A stretch of DNA of 32,462 nt, from NCBI RefSeq assembly GCF_016793285.1, contig NZ_JAEUMO010000140.1, positions 1 through 32,462 of the forward strand, given 5' to 3'. The notes below the pieces were generated by a model, which was not told the origin of the DNA, did no database searches, and was given only the letters and a program-made list of their open reading frames with translations. Source of the stretch: Phenylobacterium sp. GTDB lineage: Bacteria > Pseudomonadota > Alphaproteobacteria > Caulobacterales > Caulobacteraceae. Below are positions 8,858 to 16,291 of the stretch, one piece after another (position 1 is the first letter of the stretch; each line of letters begins with the position of its first letter). The translations under genes were made by a program, and so were the position numbers.

Positions 8858-9655
8858 TCAGCCGAACTGCGGCGCGAAGCGGATGTTGTCGCGCGCCAGG
8901 CCCTTCACGACCACGTCGAGGCCGCCGGACTTGATCATCCACTCCAGGCGGTGATCGCGGTATTCGCGCTTGAAGAGGCCCTTCTCCACCAGCTCGGCGA
9001 CGTTGGGCATGGTCGGGCCGTTCGCGTTCAGCGCGGCGATGTCGGCGACGCAGGCGGCCACCGACGGGCGCGCGTTGGCCCGCGCCAGCCAGGTTGCCAG
9101 CTTCGTGCCGGCGGCCGGCGGGTTGCCCTGGCCCACCGAGCCGTTGACGTAGGGGACCACCGACAGGTCGCCCCAGCCGAACGACGCGCCGTTGAACCAC
9201 TCGCGGTCGCCGAGCTGCTTCTCCAGCCAGGCGTAGAAGGCCTGCGTCTGCGCCTTCGCCGCCGCGAGCAGCGCCTCGGCCTCCGCGCCCTTGGCGCGGC
9301 CGAACCAGCGGATCTCCGAGATGCCCCAGTTGATGGCCTCGAAGTGAGTGTCCATCACCTCTTCCAGCATCCGCACCCGCGCCCGCTCGGACGCCGACGC
9401 CGGCCGCATCGCCGGGTCGGGATAGGCGTCGTCCAGGTATTCCAGGATGATGGTGGAATCGAAGACGCGGACGTCGCCGTCCACCAGCGCCGGCACCTCG
9501 GCCCGCGGGCTCGCCGCCACGAAGTCGCCGCCCGCGCCGCCGGCCCCGAGCCCGCCCGGCATCGGCGTCTCGAATGGGAGGCCCTTTTCCCGCAGCGCGA
9601 TCTTGACCTTCTGGGCGTAGGGCGAGAGCGGGTGGTCGTACAGCGTGATCGTCAT
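8858..9655 (-). CDS. glutathione S-transferase family protein
   Basis: The protein has 265 residues. The N-terminal thioredoxin-like domain contains YDHPLSPYAQKVKIALREKG (Ser11 near the expected active site), a cis-Pro segment ASPRAEVPALVDG and DSTIILEYLDDAYP. The helical domain has FGWGDLSVVPYVNG. About 50 C-terminal residues (from GPTMPNVAELVEK to RFAPQFG) extend past the usual GST end. The ATG at 9655 overlaps the stop of the preceding GST gene as ATGA, which implies translational coupling. The same frame stays open further upstream, but that part has no GST sequence and overlaps the coding region of the preceding gene. The likely role is glutathione conjugation to an electrophile or glutathione-dependent isomerisation; the substrate is unknown. 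Confidence 0.92.
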   Translation of the reverse strand: MTITLYDHPLSPYAQKVKIALREKGLPFETPMPGGLGAGGAGGDFVAASPRAEVPALVDGDVRVFDSTIILEYLDDAYPDPAMRPASASERARVRMLEEVMDTHFEAINWGISEIRWFGRAKGAEAEALLAAAKAQTQAFYAWLEKQLGDREWFNGASFGWGDLSVVPYVNGSVGQGNPPAAGTKLATWLARANARPSVAACVADIAALNANGPTMPNVAELVEKGLFKREYRDHRLEWMIKSGGLDVVVKGLARDNIRFAPQFG

Positions 9656-10278
9656 GACGCCTGCGCCTCCGTCTTCTGCGCGGCCTTGGCGGCCTTGAAC
9701 CCGTCGCGGGCCGCCAACCGGTCCCAGTAGGCGTGGATCGCCGGCGAGAACTTCACGTCGAGCTTTAGCTGCTTTGCGAGCAGCAGCGCGTAACCCACGG
9801 AAATGTCGGCCGCCGTGAACCGCCCGGCGCACAGCCAGTCGCCCTTCTGCAGCGCGCGGTCCACCTGCCGCAGCCGGCTCAGGAACCACTTGGCGTAGTC
9901 GTCGGCCACCACCTCGGCCCGCCCCGGCTCGAACTGCCGGTAGCGCAGCACCAGCGTCTGCGGGAACGTCAGCGTCGCCTCGCCGAAGTGCAGCCAGTTC
10001 AGCCACGCGCCATAGGCCGGATCGTCGGGCGGCACGGCCAGGTCGCTCGGCCCGTAGCGGGTCACGAGATACTGCGTGATGGCCGCGCTCTCGGTCATGA
10101 AGGTGTCGCCGTCCTTCATCGCCGGAATGGTCCCGAGCGGATTGATCTCCAGGTACGCCGGCTCGCGCACCCGCGGCGGGAACGGCAGCAGGTGCAGCCG
10201 GTAGGGCAGCCCCAGTTCCTCCAGCGTCCACAGCGGCCGGAACGAGCGCGCGTCGTCGCAGTGCCAGAGCTCGATCAC
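9652..10278 (-). CDS. glutathione S-transferase family protein (first GST of the operon)
   Basis: A normal-length GST of 208 residues. It starts IELWHCDDARSFRPLWTLEE with Ser12 at the usual position, followed by the cis-Pro segment NPLGTIPAMKDGD and the TESAAITQYL motif that binds the glutathione gamma-glutamyl group. The helical domain has AGRFTAADISVGYALLL. The start is GTG 10278, supported by AAGGA eight bases upstream. It lies 98 bases downstream of a crotonase gene on the same strand, and that gap contains a hairpin. Its stop overlaps the next GST start by four bases. The protein is clearly different in sequence from the two GSTs that follow. Confidence 0.92.
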   Translation of the reverse strand: MIELWHCDDARSFRPLWTLEELGLPYRLHLLPFPPRVREPAYLEINPLGTIPAMKDGDTFMTESAAITQYLVTRYGPSDLAVPPDDPAYGAWLNWLHFGEATLTFPQTLVLRYRQFEPGRAEVVADDYAKWFLSRLRQVDRALQKGDWLCAGRFTAADISVGYALLLAKQLKLDVKFSPAIHAYWDRLAARDGFKAAKAAQKTEAQAS

Positions 10279-10309
10279 CAGCGCCGTCCTTCTGCTCCTC
10301 CCACCCTAC

Positions 10310-10330
10310 CCTCCTCCGTCGAGGAAGAGG
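10310..10330 (-). repeat. intra-operon hairpin between crotonase and first GST
   Basis: An eight-base stem (10310-10317 with 10323-10330) encloses a five-base loop. The single mismatch is a C-A pair on the plus strand, which becomes a G-U wobble in the minus-strand transcript. The hairpin sits in the only sizeable gap (98 bases) of the minus-strand operon. No T-run follows, so it is not an obvious intrinsic terminator. It could be an extragenic palindrome or an mRNA-stability or processing element. Confidence 0.45.
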
Positions 10331-10376
10331 GCTGTGAGTTCAAACGATCACTCCCGGAGGGCGGCATTTCAGACCC

Positions 10377-11183
10377 TCAGCCTTCCCGACGCGAGTACAC
10401 CGGCCTGCGCTTCTCCAGGAACGCCGCGACGCCCTCGCCGAAGTCGCCGTCCGAGCTGGCCAGGATCTGGTTGCGGTCCTCCATCGCTATGGCGGCCTCC
10501 AGTCCCTGCGCGTCGATGGCGTGGTTCAGGCACTCCTTGGTGAGCCGCAGCCCCAGCGGGGTCGCGTGCAGCATGTCGTCGACGTAGCCCTGCGCCTCGG
10601 CCTCCAACTGATCCTTCTCGACGACCTTGTTGATCAGTCCCAGCTCATGGCCGCGCCTGGCGTCGATGAAGCGGCCGGTCAGCATGTACTCGGCGGCGAT
10701 CGACGCCCCGACCATCCGCGGCAGGAAGTAGCTCACCCCGATGTCGCAGGCCGACAGCCCGATGCGGATGAAGGCGGCGTTCATGCGCACGTTCGGCGTC
10801 GCGATCCGGATGTCGCTGGCCAGCGCCAGCGCGAAGCCGCCGCCGGCCGCCGCGCCGTTCACGCAGGCGACGATCGGCTGCGGGCAGCGCCGCATCGCCA
10901 TCACGATCTCGCTGATCTCGCGCTGGCTGGTCAGCCCCGCGCCGATCGAGCGGCGGCCGTCGCGGTTGCCGCTGCCGGTCGTCTCCTTCAGGTCCAGCCC
11001 GGCGCAGAAGGCGTTGCCCGCCCCCGTCAGCACCACCACGCGCACGTCCTTGCGCCAGTAGAGGTCGACGAAGAATTCCCGCAGGTCCTTCACCAGCCCG
11101 CGCGACAGCGCGTTCAGCCGCTCGGGCCGGTTCATGGTGGCCCAAATCACGTCGCCGTCCTGGCGCAGTTCGAGGTCGGCCAT
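10377..11183 (-). CDS. crotonase / enoyl-CoA hydratase-isomerase family protein
   Basis: The protein has 268 residues. It contains MNRPERLNALSRGL (17-30), the oxyanion segment FCAGLDLKETTG (59-70) and GAAAGGGFALALASDIRIA (110-128). The two glutamates of a classical hydratase are replaced by Ala118 and Phe138, while Asp147 in SACDIG is present. This suggests an isomerase- or other-type crotonase that uses an acid at the later position. AAGGGA lies eight bases upstream of the ATG, and only two bases separate it from the stop of the upstream epoxide-hydrolase-like gene, so the two are probably co-translated. The CoA-ester substrate is unknown. Confidence 0.92.
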   Translation of the reverse strand: MADLELRQDGDVIWATMNRPERLNALSRGLVKDLREFFVDLYWRKDVRVVVLTGAGNAFCAGLDLKETTGSGNRDGRRSIGAGLTSQREISEIVMAMRRCPQPIVACVNGAAAGGGFALALASDIRIATPNVRMNAAFIRIGLSACDIGVSYFLPRMVGASIAAEYMLTGRFIDARRGHELGLINKVVEKDQLEAEAQGYVDDMLHATPLGLRLTKECLNHAIDAQGLEAAIAMEDRNQILASSDGDFGEGVAAFLEKRRPVYSRREG

Positions 11184-11185
11184 GA

Positions 11186-12151
11186 TCAGAGTCCCTTCAG
11201 CCAGTCGACGAGCAGGGTGTTCACCTCGGCGGGCCGCTCCTGCTGGGTCCAGTGGCCGCAGCCGCTCAGCACGTGGACGCCGCGCAGGTCGGTGACCTGC
11301 GTCCTCATCAGCGCGCCGGGGTCGGGGATGCGGCCGAAGCCGTTGAACGCCGGGTCGCGGTCGCCGCCGATCAGCAGTGTCGGCATATCCAGTTTCCGGC
11401 CCTGGAACTGCTGCAGCCAGGCGAAGTCGCGCTCATGGTTGCGGTAGCGGCTGATCGGGCCGCGGAAGCCCGACCGCTCGAACTCGCCCACGTAGTAGTC
11501 GAGATCCGCCGCCGTCAGCCAGGCGGGGAACTGGCCCGGATCCTTCATTCCCTCCAGCAGGCTCGCGCCGTGCTTCTTCATCGGCCACGAGCCGTCGGGC
11601 GCCTCGCCGGCGATGCCGAAGTAGAACTTGCGCAGGAAGTCGCGGACATCCTTCTCCGCCTCCGCCTCGGGCGGGCCGACCTCCTGGAACCAGGCCTGGT
11701 AGAAGAACAGGCCCTTGTCGGTGAAGAGCTCCTTGAAGATGTCCGTGAAGGGCCTGGTCGGGACCCCGGTGAACGGCACCGACAGTCCCGCCACGGCGCG
11801 GATCGCGTCGGGCCGCGACAGCGCGGTGTTCCAGACGATCGGCGCGCCCCAGTCATGGCCGAACAGGATGGCCGGCGCATCGGGCTGCAGCGCCCTGGCG
11901 ACCCCCGCCACGTCGGCCGTCAGGCTCTCCATGTCGTAGGCTTCGATCGGATGCGGCTTGTCCGAGCCGCCATAGCCGCGCACGTCGATGGCCGCGGCCG
12001 TGAACCCCGCCTGGGCGACCGGCCCCATCTGGTGGCGCCAGGAGTACCAGCTCTCCGGAAAGCCGTGGACCATCAGGACCAGCGGCCCCTCGCCCTCCAC
12101 GGCGACGCGGATCCTGGCCTGGCCGCTGTCGATGGTGCGGAATTCCGCCAT
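11186..12151 (-). CDS. alpha/beta hydrolase, epoxide hydrolase-like (first gene of the GST operon)
   Basis: The protein has 321 residues. The oxyanion motif HGFPESW (29-35), the nucleophile elbow GHDWGA with Asp100, an acid in GGDRDP (Asp264 or Asp266) and the base His300 in GCGHWTQQERP match soluble epoxide hydrolases and haloalkane-dehalogenase relatives. The Asp nucleophile excludes a serine esterase. Epoxide hydrolases open epoxides to diols with water. HGFPE favours epoxide hydrolase, but haloalkane or fluoroacetate dehalogenase is not fully excluded. GGAGG lies six bases before the ATG. It leads a minus-strand operon with two crotonases and three GSTs, a context fitting metabolism of reactive intermediates. 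Confidence 0.9.
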   Translation of the reverse strand: MAEFRTIDSGQARIRVAVEGEGPLVLMVHGFPESWYSWRHQMGPVAQAGFTAAAIDVRGYGGSDKPHPIEAYDMESLTADVAGVARALQPDAPAILFGHDWGAPIVWNTALSRPDAIRAVAGLSVPFTGVPTRPFTDIFKELFTDKGLFFYQAWFQEVGPPEAEAEKDVRDFLRKFYFGIAGEAPDGSWPMKKHGASLLEGMKDPGQFPAWLTAADLDYYVGEFERSGFRGPISRYRNHERDFAWLQQFQGRKLDMPTLLIGGDRDPAFNGFGRIPDPGALMRTQVTDLRGVHVLSGCGHWTQQERPAEVNTLLVDWLKGL

Positions 12152-12167
12152 GCGCGCCTCCCGAACG

Positions 12168-12188
12168 CTTGTCCGGCGCCATGCTTCG
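12168..12188 (-). promoter_or_regulatory. candidate shared operator upstream of the hydrolase/GST operon
   Basis: The plus-strand 13-mer CTTGTCCGGCGCC (12168-12180) is followed directly by ATGCTTCG. The same 13-mer occurs at 12816-12828 upstream of the crotonase/SDR operon, where it is followed after two bases by the reverse complement GCGAAGCAT. Here the site is 17-37 bases upstream of the hydrolase ATG. A common regulator is inferred. Chance similarity in GC-rich DNA remains possible. Confidence 0.35.
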
Positions 12189-12247
12189 TCCGCCCGGCTG
12201 GGGCTGGCAAGACTGACCGTGCGGCAGGCTCGCGGCCGGTGCGGGGC

Positions 12248-12721
12248 TCAGCGCGCGGCGGCGCTCGTCAGGGCGGCCAGCTCCGTGGCGGTCAGGCGCC
12301 GGACCTGCTCGATCCTGCACGTCTTGGAGCCGGCCGCGGTCTTGAGCACCAGCGTCGCCGGCGCGCCACCCGCACACACCTCCTGTCCGATGGCGGACCG
12401 GACGCTCAGCTTCTCGGCCGCCTTCAGCGCGCCGCAGCCTTCGGACATCTCGAGACGGAAGATCCCGCTGCCCCGGCTCTGGACGTACACGACCCGGTCG
12501 CCGACGCGGTTCGCGCCGGTGACGGCGCGGCCGTTGAAGCACATCTGCCGGCGCGTCTCGAAGCCCGGCAGATTCGTCGTCGCGATGTCGTTGTACGAGA
12601 GGAAGTTCGAAGGCGTGCCCATCGACGACGGCGGCGCTGGGGCCGGGGCGCCGTCCTGCGAGAACGCGGGCGCGGAAACGGCGAGGACCAGGGCGGCGGC
12701 GAAGAACGAAGCAGCTCTCAT
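12248..12721 (-). CDS. small secreted protein, DUF6491-like
   Basis: The protein has 157 residues from ATG 12721. The first 22 or so residues are a signal peptide ([21 protein letters not shown]), so it should be periplasmic. The mature part carries three to four cysteines (MCFNG, EGCGAL, QEVCAGG, KTCRIE) around beta-like segments such as [16 protein letters not shown]. This matches my recollection of the DUF6491 family found in Caulobacterales and Xanthomonadales, whose function is unknown. An in-frame TTG at 12727 is an alternative start. The gene lies between two catabolic operons, divergent from the plus-strand one and on the same strand as, but upstream of, the hydrolase operon. Confidence 0.8.
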   Translation of the reverse strand: MRAASFFAAALVLAVSAPAFSQDGAPAPAPPSSMGTPSNFLSYNDIATTNLPGFETRRQMCFNGRAVTGANRVGDRVVYVQSRGSGIFRLEMSEGCGALKAAEKLSVRSAIGQEVCAGGAPATLVLKTAAGSKTCRIEQVRRLTATELAALTSAAAR

Positions 12722-12815
12722 TCCCAATTCCCGGAGAACAGGTTCTGCGAAAGCCTACAGCCAGGGCCGTTGCGGGGGAAGTCGGCGGCCGCAGTGACCG
12801 GGCGTCACCGTTGAC

Positions 12816-12836
12816 CTTGTCCGGCGCCGGGCGAAG
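12816..12836 (+). promoter_or_regulatory. candidate shared operator upstream of the crotonase/SDR operon
   Basis: The 13-mer CTTGTCCGGCGCC begins at 12816 and contains the perfect palindrome CCGGCGCCGG at 12821-12830. It overlaps a TTGACC at 12811-12816 that could be a -35 element, although no good -10 follows. It matches the site at 12168-12180. It ends 23 bases before the crotonase ATG and sits in the divergent interval shared with the DUF6491-like gene. Confidence 0.35.
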
Positions 12837-12859
12837 CATGCGCCGCGGGAGGACCATCA

Positions 12860-13672
12860 ATGCCCAGCCTCATGGAAACCGCGGCCGGTTTCGAGCACAC
12901 GCTGGTGACGCTCGAAGACCACGTCGCGACGATCGCGCTGAACCGGCCGCACCGGCGCAACGCGCTGAACTTCCCCGCCTACGACGAGCTGGAGAAGAGC
13001 CTGCGCCTCGCCGCCGCCGACCCGGAGGTCCGCTGCGTGATCCTGACCGGCGCCGACCCTGCCTTCTGCTCCGGCGACGACGTCGGCGAGATCATGGCCG
13101 GCCCGAAACCGGTCTCCCGCGCCCCGATGCCGGTGACCTTCACCGCCACGCCCGCGGCCATGGCGGCGCTCGAGTGCGACAAGCCGATCATCGCCGCCGT
13201 CAACGGCGCCGCCGTCGGCTGGGGCATGGAGCTGGCGCTCTTCGCCGATATCCGCGTCGCCTCGGAGAAGGCGAGGTTCGGCGAGCTGTTCGTGAAACGC
13301 GGCCTCGTCTGCGACGTGGGCGGCTTCTACCGCCTGCCCGCCATCGTCGGCCCCGCCAAGGCGGCCGAACTGCTCTTCACCGGCGACATCTTCGACGCCG
13401 CCGAGGCGCTCCGCATCGGCCTCGTCACCCAGGTCACGCCGCACGACGGCCTGCTGCCCGCCGCCCGCGCCCTGGCCGGCAGGATCGCCGCCAACCCGCC
13501 GCTGGCCGTGCGCCACCTGAAGGCGGGCCTCACCAAGTACGCCTACGGCGACCCGCGCGAGATCGGGGCCTGGGCCATCGAGAAGATCCGCCTGCTCATG
13601 CAGACGGAGGATCACAAGGAAGGCGTCGCCAGCTTCATGGAGAAGCGCGAGCCGGTGTTTCAGGGGCGGTAG
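12860..13672 (+). CDS. crotonase / enoyl-CoA hydratase family protein
   Basis: The protein has 270 residues, starting at ATG 12860 with GGGAGGA six bases upstream. It shows [14 protein letters not shown] (25-38), oxyanion segment [12 protein letters not shown] (67-78) and [20 protein letters not shown] (115-134). Of the hydratase glutamates, Glu124 is kept and the second position is Phe144, with Asp152 in VCDVGG. It is a CoA-thioester hydratase or isomerase of unknown substrate. It starts a plus-strand operon. The SDR start follows its stop by two bases, and a possible operator lies just upstream. Confidence 0.93.
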   Translation: MPSLMETAAGFEHTLVTLEDHVATIALNRPHRRNALNFPAYDELEKSLRLAAADPEVRCVILTGADPAFCSGDDVGEIMAGPKPVSRAPMPVTFTATPAAMAALECDKPIIAAVNGAAVGWGMELALFADIRVASEKARFGELFVKRGLVCDVGGFYRLPAIVGPAKAAELLFTGDIFDAAEALRIGLVTQVTPHDGLLPAARALAGRIAANPPLAVRHLKAGLTKYAYGDPREIGAWAIEKIRLLMQTEDHKEGVASFMEKREPVFQGR

Positions 13673-13674
13673 AC

Positions 13675-14454
13675 ATGAGTGAAAGCAGAACCGACGTGAG
13701 GACCGTCCGGGGCCTCGTGGCCCTCGTCACCGGCGCCGGCAGCGGCATGGGCGAGGCCACTGCGCAGGTGTTCGCCGCCGACGGCGCGCACGTCGCCGTC
13801 ACCGACGTCACCCTGGATCGCGCCCAGCCCGTCGCCGACGCGCTCACGGCCAGGGGCCTCTCCGCCCACGCCTGGGCCCTCGACGTCTCCGACCCCGAGT
13901 CCATCCGCAGGGTGATCGCCGAGGTCGTCGAGCGCTTCGGGGGGCTGGACAGCGTCGTGAACAACGCCGGCATCTCGGCCTTCTCGCCGATCGACTCGGC
14001 CGACTACGACGCCGTCTGGGACCGCGCCGTCTCGGTGCTGCTGACCGCCCACCAGCGGATCATCCGCGCCGCCCTGCCCCACCTGCGCAGGTCGAGGGCC
14101 CCGCGCATCGTCAACATCGCGTCCACCGAGGCGCTGGGCGCAACCAGCCGCGACAGCCCCTACTCGGCCGCCAAGGCCGGCGTCACCGGCCTCACCCGCG
14201 CGCTGGCCGTCGAGCTCGGCCCGGAAGGCATCACGGTCAACTGCGTCTGCCCCGGCCCGATCATGACCGGCATGACCCAGAACATCCCCGAGGCCGACAA
14301 GCAGACCTTCGCCAGGCGCCGCACCGCCATGCGCCGCTACGGCCGCCCCGAGGAAGTCGCCCACGTGACGCTCAGCCTGTGCCTGCCGGCCTCGTCCTAC
14401 ATCACCGGCGTCACCATTCCCGTTGACGGCGGCCTGATGGCGCGCAACGCCTGA
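13675..14454 (+). CDS. short-chain dehydrogenase/reductase (SDR)
   Basis: A classical SDR of 259 residues with TGAGSGMG (19-26), NNAG (96-99), catalytic Ser150 in VNIAST, Tyr163/Lys167 (YSAAK) and the C-terminal [11 protein letters not shown]. Asp44 after the second beta strand (AVTDV) suggests NAD(H) preference. It probably oxidises a hydroxyacyl or alcohol intermediate made by the upstream crotonase; this is inferred from order only. It begins two bases after the crotonase stop and ends three bases before the next gene, so the three form an operon. GGGGCGG upstream may act as a weak ribosome-binding site. Confidence 0.93.
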   Translation: MSESRTDVRTVRGLVALVTGAGSGMGEATAQVFAADGAHVAVTDVTLDRAQPVADALTARGLSAHAWALDVSDPESIRRVIAEVVERFGGLDSVVNNAGISAFSPIDSADYDAVWDRAVSVLLTAHQRIIRAALPHLRRSRAPRIVNIASTEALGATSRDSPYSAAKAGVTGLTRALAVELGPEGITVNCVCPGPIMTGMTQNIPEADKQTFARRRTAMRRYGRPEEVAHVTLSLCLPASSYITGVTIPVDGGLMARNA

Positions 14455-14457
14455 CGC

Positions 14458-15438
14458 ATGGCGGCGCGCGCATTCCTGATCCTGGTCCTCGTCGCGGCGA
14501 CCGCCGCAGAGGCCCAGACCTATCGCGCCCCGCGCACCGCCTACGGCCAGCCCGACCTGCAGGGGCAGTGGGACAACGACTCCATGACGATCCTGCAGCG
14601 GCCCAAGGGCTTCGCCGCGCTCGTCGCCACGCCCTACGAGGCCGCCGCCTACGAGGCCAGGCGCTTCGGCCGCTACGACAAGGTCATCGCCCCGGTCGAC
14701 CCGAACGCGCCGGCGCCGGAACTCGACAACGTCCAGGATGACGACCGCTTCGAGAAGCCCAACGGGCTGGCGCGCGTCCTCGGCGAGATCCGCTCGTCGC
14801 AGATCGTCGATCCCGCCGACGGCCGCCTGCCCTTCACGCCGCAGAGCCGCGCGGCCGCGGAAAAGGCGCTGAAGGACGAGGAGGTCTACGACGATCCCGA
14901 GGCCCGTCCGTTCGACGAGCGCTGCCTGCTGGGCGGCGGTGGCGGCGTCGCCGCCCCGATCACCAACCGCGACCACCTGCTGATCGTCCAGACCCGCGAC
15001 GCGGTCGTGCTCTCGGGCGAGCAGAACCACGAGGTTCGGATCATCCGGCTGAACACGCCGCACCTGCCCGCCGTCATCCGTCCGTGGATGGGCGACAGCG
15101 TCGGGCGCTGGGAGGGCGACACCCTGGTCGTCGAGACGGCCAACCTCAGCCCCAACGACCGCTGGCGCTGGAACGCGGGCGACTGGATCCCCCTGTCCTC
15201 CGGCGCCCGCATCGTCGAGCGCTTCGCCCGCACCGCGCCCGCCGAGCTGATCTACAGCTTCGTCGTCGAGGATCCCGCCAACTACACCCAGGCCTGGCGC
15301 GGCGAGCACCCCTACCGCGCCAGCACCGCGCGGACGTTCGAGTTCGCCTGCCACGAAGGCAACTACGCGCTCGCCAACATCCTGGCCGGCGGGCGCGCCA
15401 AGGACCGCGAAGCCTCCGCCGCCAAAGCCGCGCCTTAG
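14458..15438 (+). CDS. secreted protein of unknown function, third gene of the crotonase-SDR operon
   Basis: The protein has 326 residues with a signal peptide (ARAFLILVLVAATAAEAQ), so it is probably periplasmic. The mature protein opens GQPDLQGQWDNDS and later has RWEGDTLVVETANLSPNDRW and IVERFARTAP. I recognise this pattern from uncharacterised proteins of Proteobacteria and Acidobacteria but know no activity. A Gly-rich loop (LLGGGGG, about 156-162) and two cysteines (ERCLLG, FACHEG) are visible. It starts three bases after the SDR stop. The conserved WxGDTLVVET suggests a beta-rich domain. Its presence in a CoA-ester operon suggests a periplasmic step or binding role, which is only inference. 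Confidence 0.82.
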   Translation: MAARAFLILVLVAATAAEAQTYRAPRTAYGQPDLQGQWDNDSMTILQRPKGFAALVATPYEAAAYEARRFGRYDKVIAPVDPNAPAPELDNVQDDDRFEKPNGLARVLGEIRSSQIVDPADGRLPFTPQSRAAAEKALKDEEVYDDPEARPFDERCLLGGGGGVAAPITNRDHLLIVQTRDAVVLSGEQNHEVRIIRLNTPHLPAVIRPWMGDSVGRWEGDTLVVETANLSPNDRWRWNAGDWIPLSSGARIVERFARTAPAELIYSFVVEDPANYTQAWRGEHPYRASTARTFEFACHEGNYALANILAGGRAKDREASAAKAAP

Positions 15439-15480
15439 GGCCGCCGCGACGCGGGCGCCCAGGCCTGGAGCTCCCCGCGA

Positions 15481-15507
15481 CTCACCCCCGCGAATGCGGG
15501 GAATGAG
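15481..15507. terminator. palindromic hairpin between convergent genes, possible bidirectional terminator
   Basis: A GC stem, CCCCGC (15486-15491) with GCGGGG (15496-15501), encloses the loop GAAT and is extended by CTCA/TGAG outer arms. It lies in the 81-base gap between two converging genes. No strong T-run follows. The core matches the arms of the larger palindrome at 24068-24173, so it is one copy of a dispersed repeat family. Confidence 0.5.
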
Positions 15508-15519
15508 CGGGTGTGGCGG

Positions 15520-16125
15520 TCAGTCCTTCTTCCCCAGGCCCAACCGCTCGCGCAGGCCCTTCTTCGGCTTCTCGGCCTTGGGCGCGATGGGCAGAAGCGT
15601 GGGCTCGGGCGCAGTCTTTTCCTCGGCCGCCAGGGCGGTCGGCGGCGGCGGGGCCTCTGCGGCGGCGACGGTCTGGACGCCGGCGTCGCGGTCGCAGCGC
15701 TGGTCGCGCTCCTTCGTTTCGAACACGGTCACGGTGGCCACCGGCTGGAGCCCCGGCTTAGAGGTCGACAGGAAGGCCGCGACGGCCCGACGGCCCGGGA
15801 GGTTGCAGAACGTCTCGCGTGACGCCCAGCGGCCGGGCTCCCAGCGGGTCTTCGCGGGGCTGAATATCTCGGCCCGACGCTTCAGCGCCACCATGACGGC
15901 GTCGCGGATCAGCACCGGCTCGCCGGCCGTCACCCTGACCGTGCAGCTCACCGGGTCCTTGCCGCGCCGGATGGTCACGTCGTCGCCGTCGATGTCCTCG
16001 ACCGGCGCGTTGTCGATGATCGCCGAGAGGCAGGCCGCCGTCGCCGAACGCGCCTCCTGTGCCGGCTCGGCGTGAGCGCAAACCGGCAGGGCCAGCAGAA
16101 CGGGGACGAGAAGAAGTGCGCGCAT
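15520..16125 (-). CDS. secreted hypothetical protein with proline-rich linker and basic tail
   Basis: The protein has 201 residues from ATG 16125, with GGAG just upstream. A signal peptide (RALLLVPVLLALPVCAHA) is followed by about 125 residues containing four cysteines (TAACLS, VSCTV, TFCNLP, QRCDRD) that could form two disulfides. An Ala/Pro/Glu-rich linker (about 155-185) follows, then a Lys/Arg-rich tail (KPKKGLRERLGLGKKD). I recognise no family. The basic tail could contact nucleic acid, membrane phosphate or cell-wall anions. It lies 166 bases downstream of PEP carboxylase on the same strand and converges with the 326-residue secreted protein. Confidence 0.75.
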   Translation of the reverse strand: MRALLLVPVLLALPVCAHAEPAQEARSATAACLSAIIDNAPVEDIDGDDVTIRRGKDPVSCTVRVTAGEPVLIRDAVMVALKRRAEIFSPAKTRWEPGRWASRETFCNLPGRRAVAAFLSTSKPGLQPVATVTVFETKERDQRCDRDAGVQTVAAAEAPPPPTALAAEEKTAPEPTLLPIAPKAEKPKKGLRERLGLGKKD

Positions 16126-16291
16126 GAGGCTCCGTTGGCCGACCATCGCGGCAAGGATATGGCAGGCCACCGGGGGGACCATCGGCCTTCGTCGGCGCGT
16201 CAGCGCCTCTCTCGATTCAACCCCGGCATACAGCATGCACACGAACGCGCTCGTGATGGTTCGAGCGGACGGGGCCTCCAGCGACCCGCCA

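Noticed and set aside
9656-10231. N-terminal extension of the second GST to 457 residues
   Set aside because: The extension overlaps the first GST in another frame and has no GST sequence. ATG 9655 sits exactly at the GST start in an ATGA overlap.
12811-13674. N-terminal extension of the SDR at 13675 to 547 residues
   Set aside because: The extra part is a shadow of the crotonase at 12860. The SDR begins normally at ATG 13675.
6291-15438. Treating the whole catabolic region as a mobile island
   Set aside because: I see no integrase, tRNA-adjacent repeats or compositional break; base and codon use look like the rest of the window.
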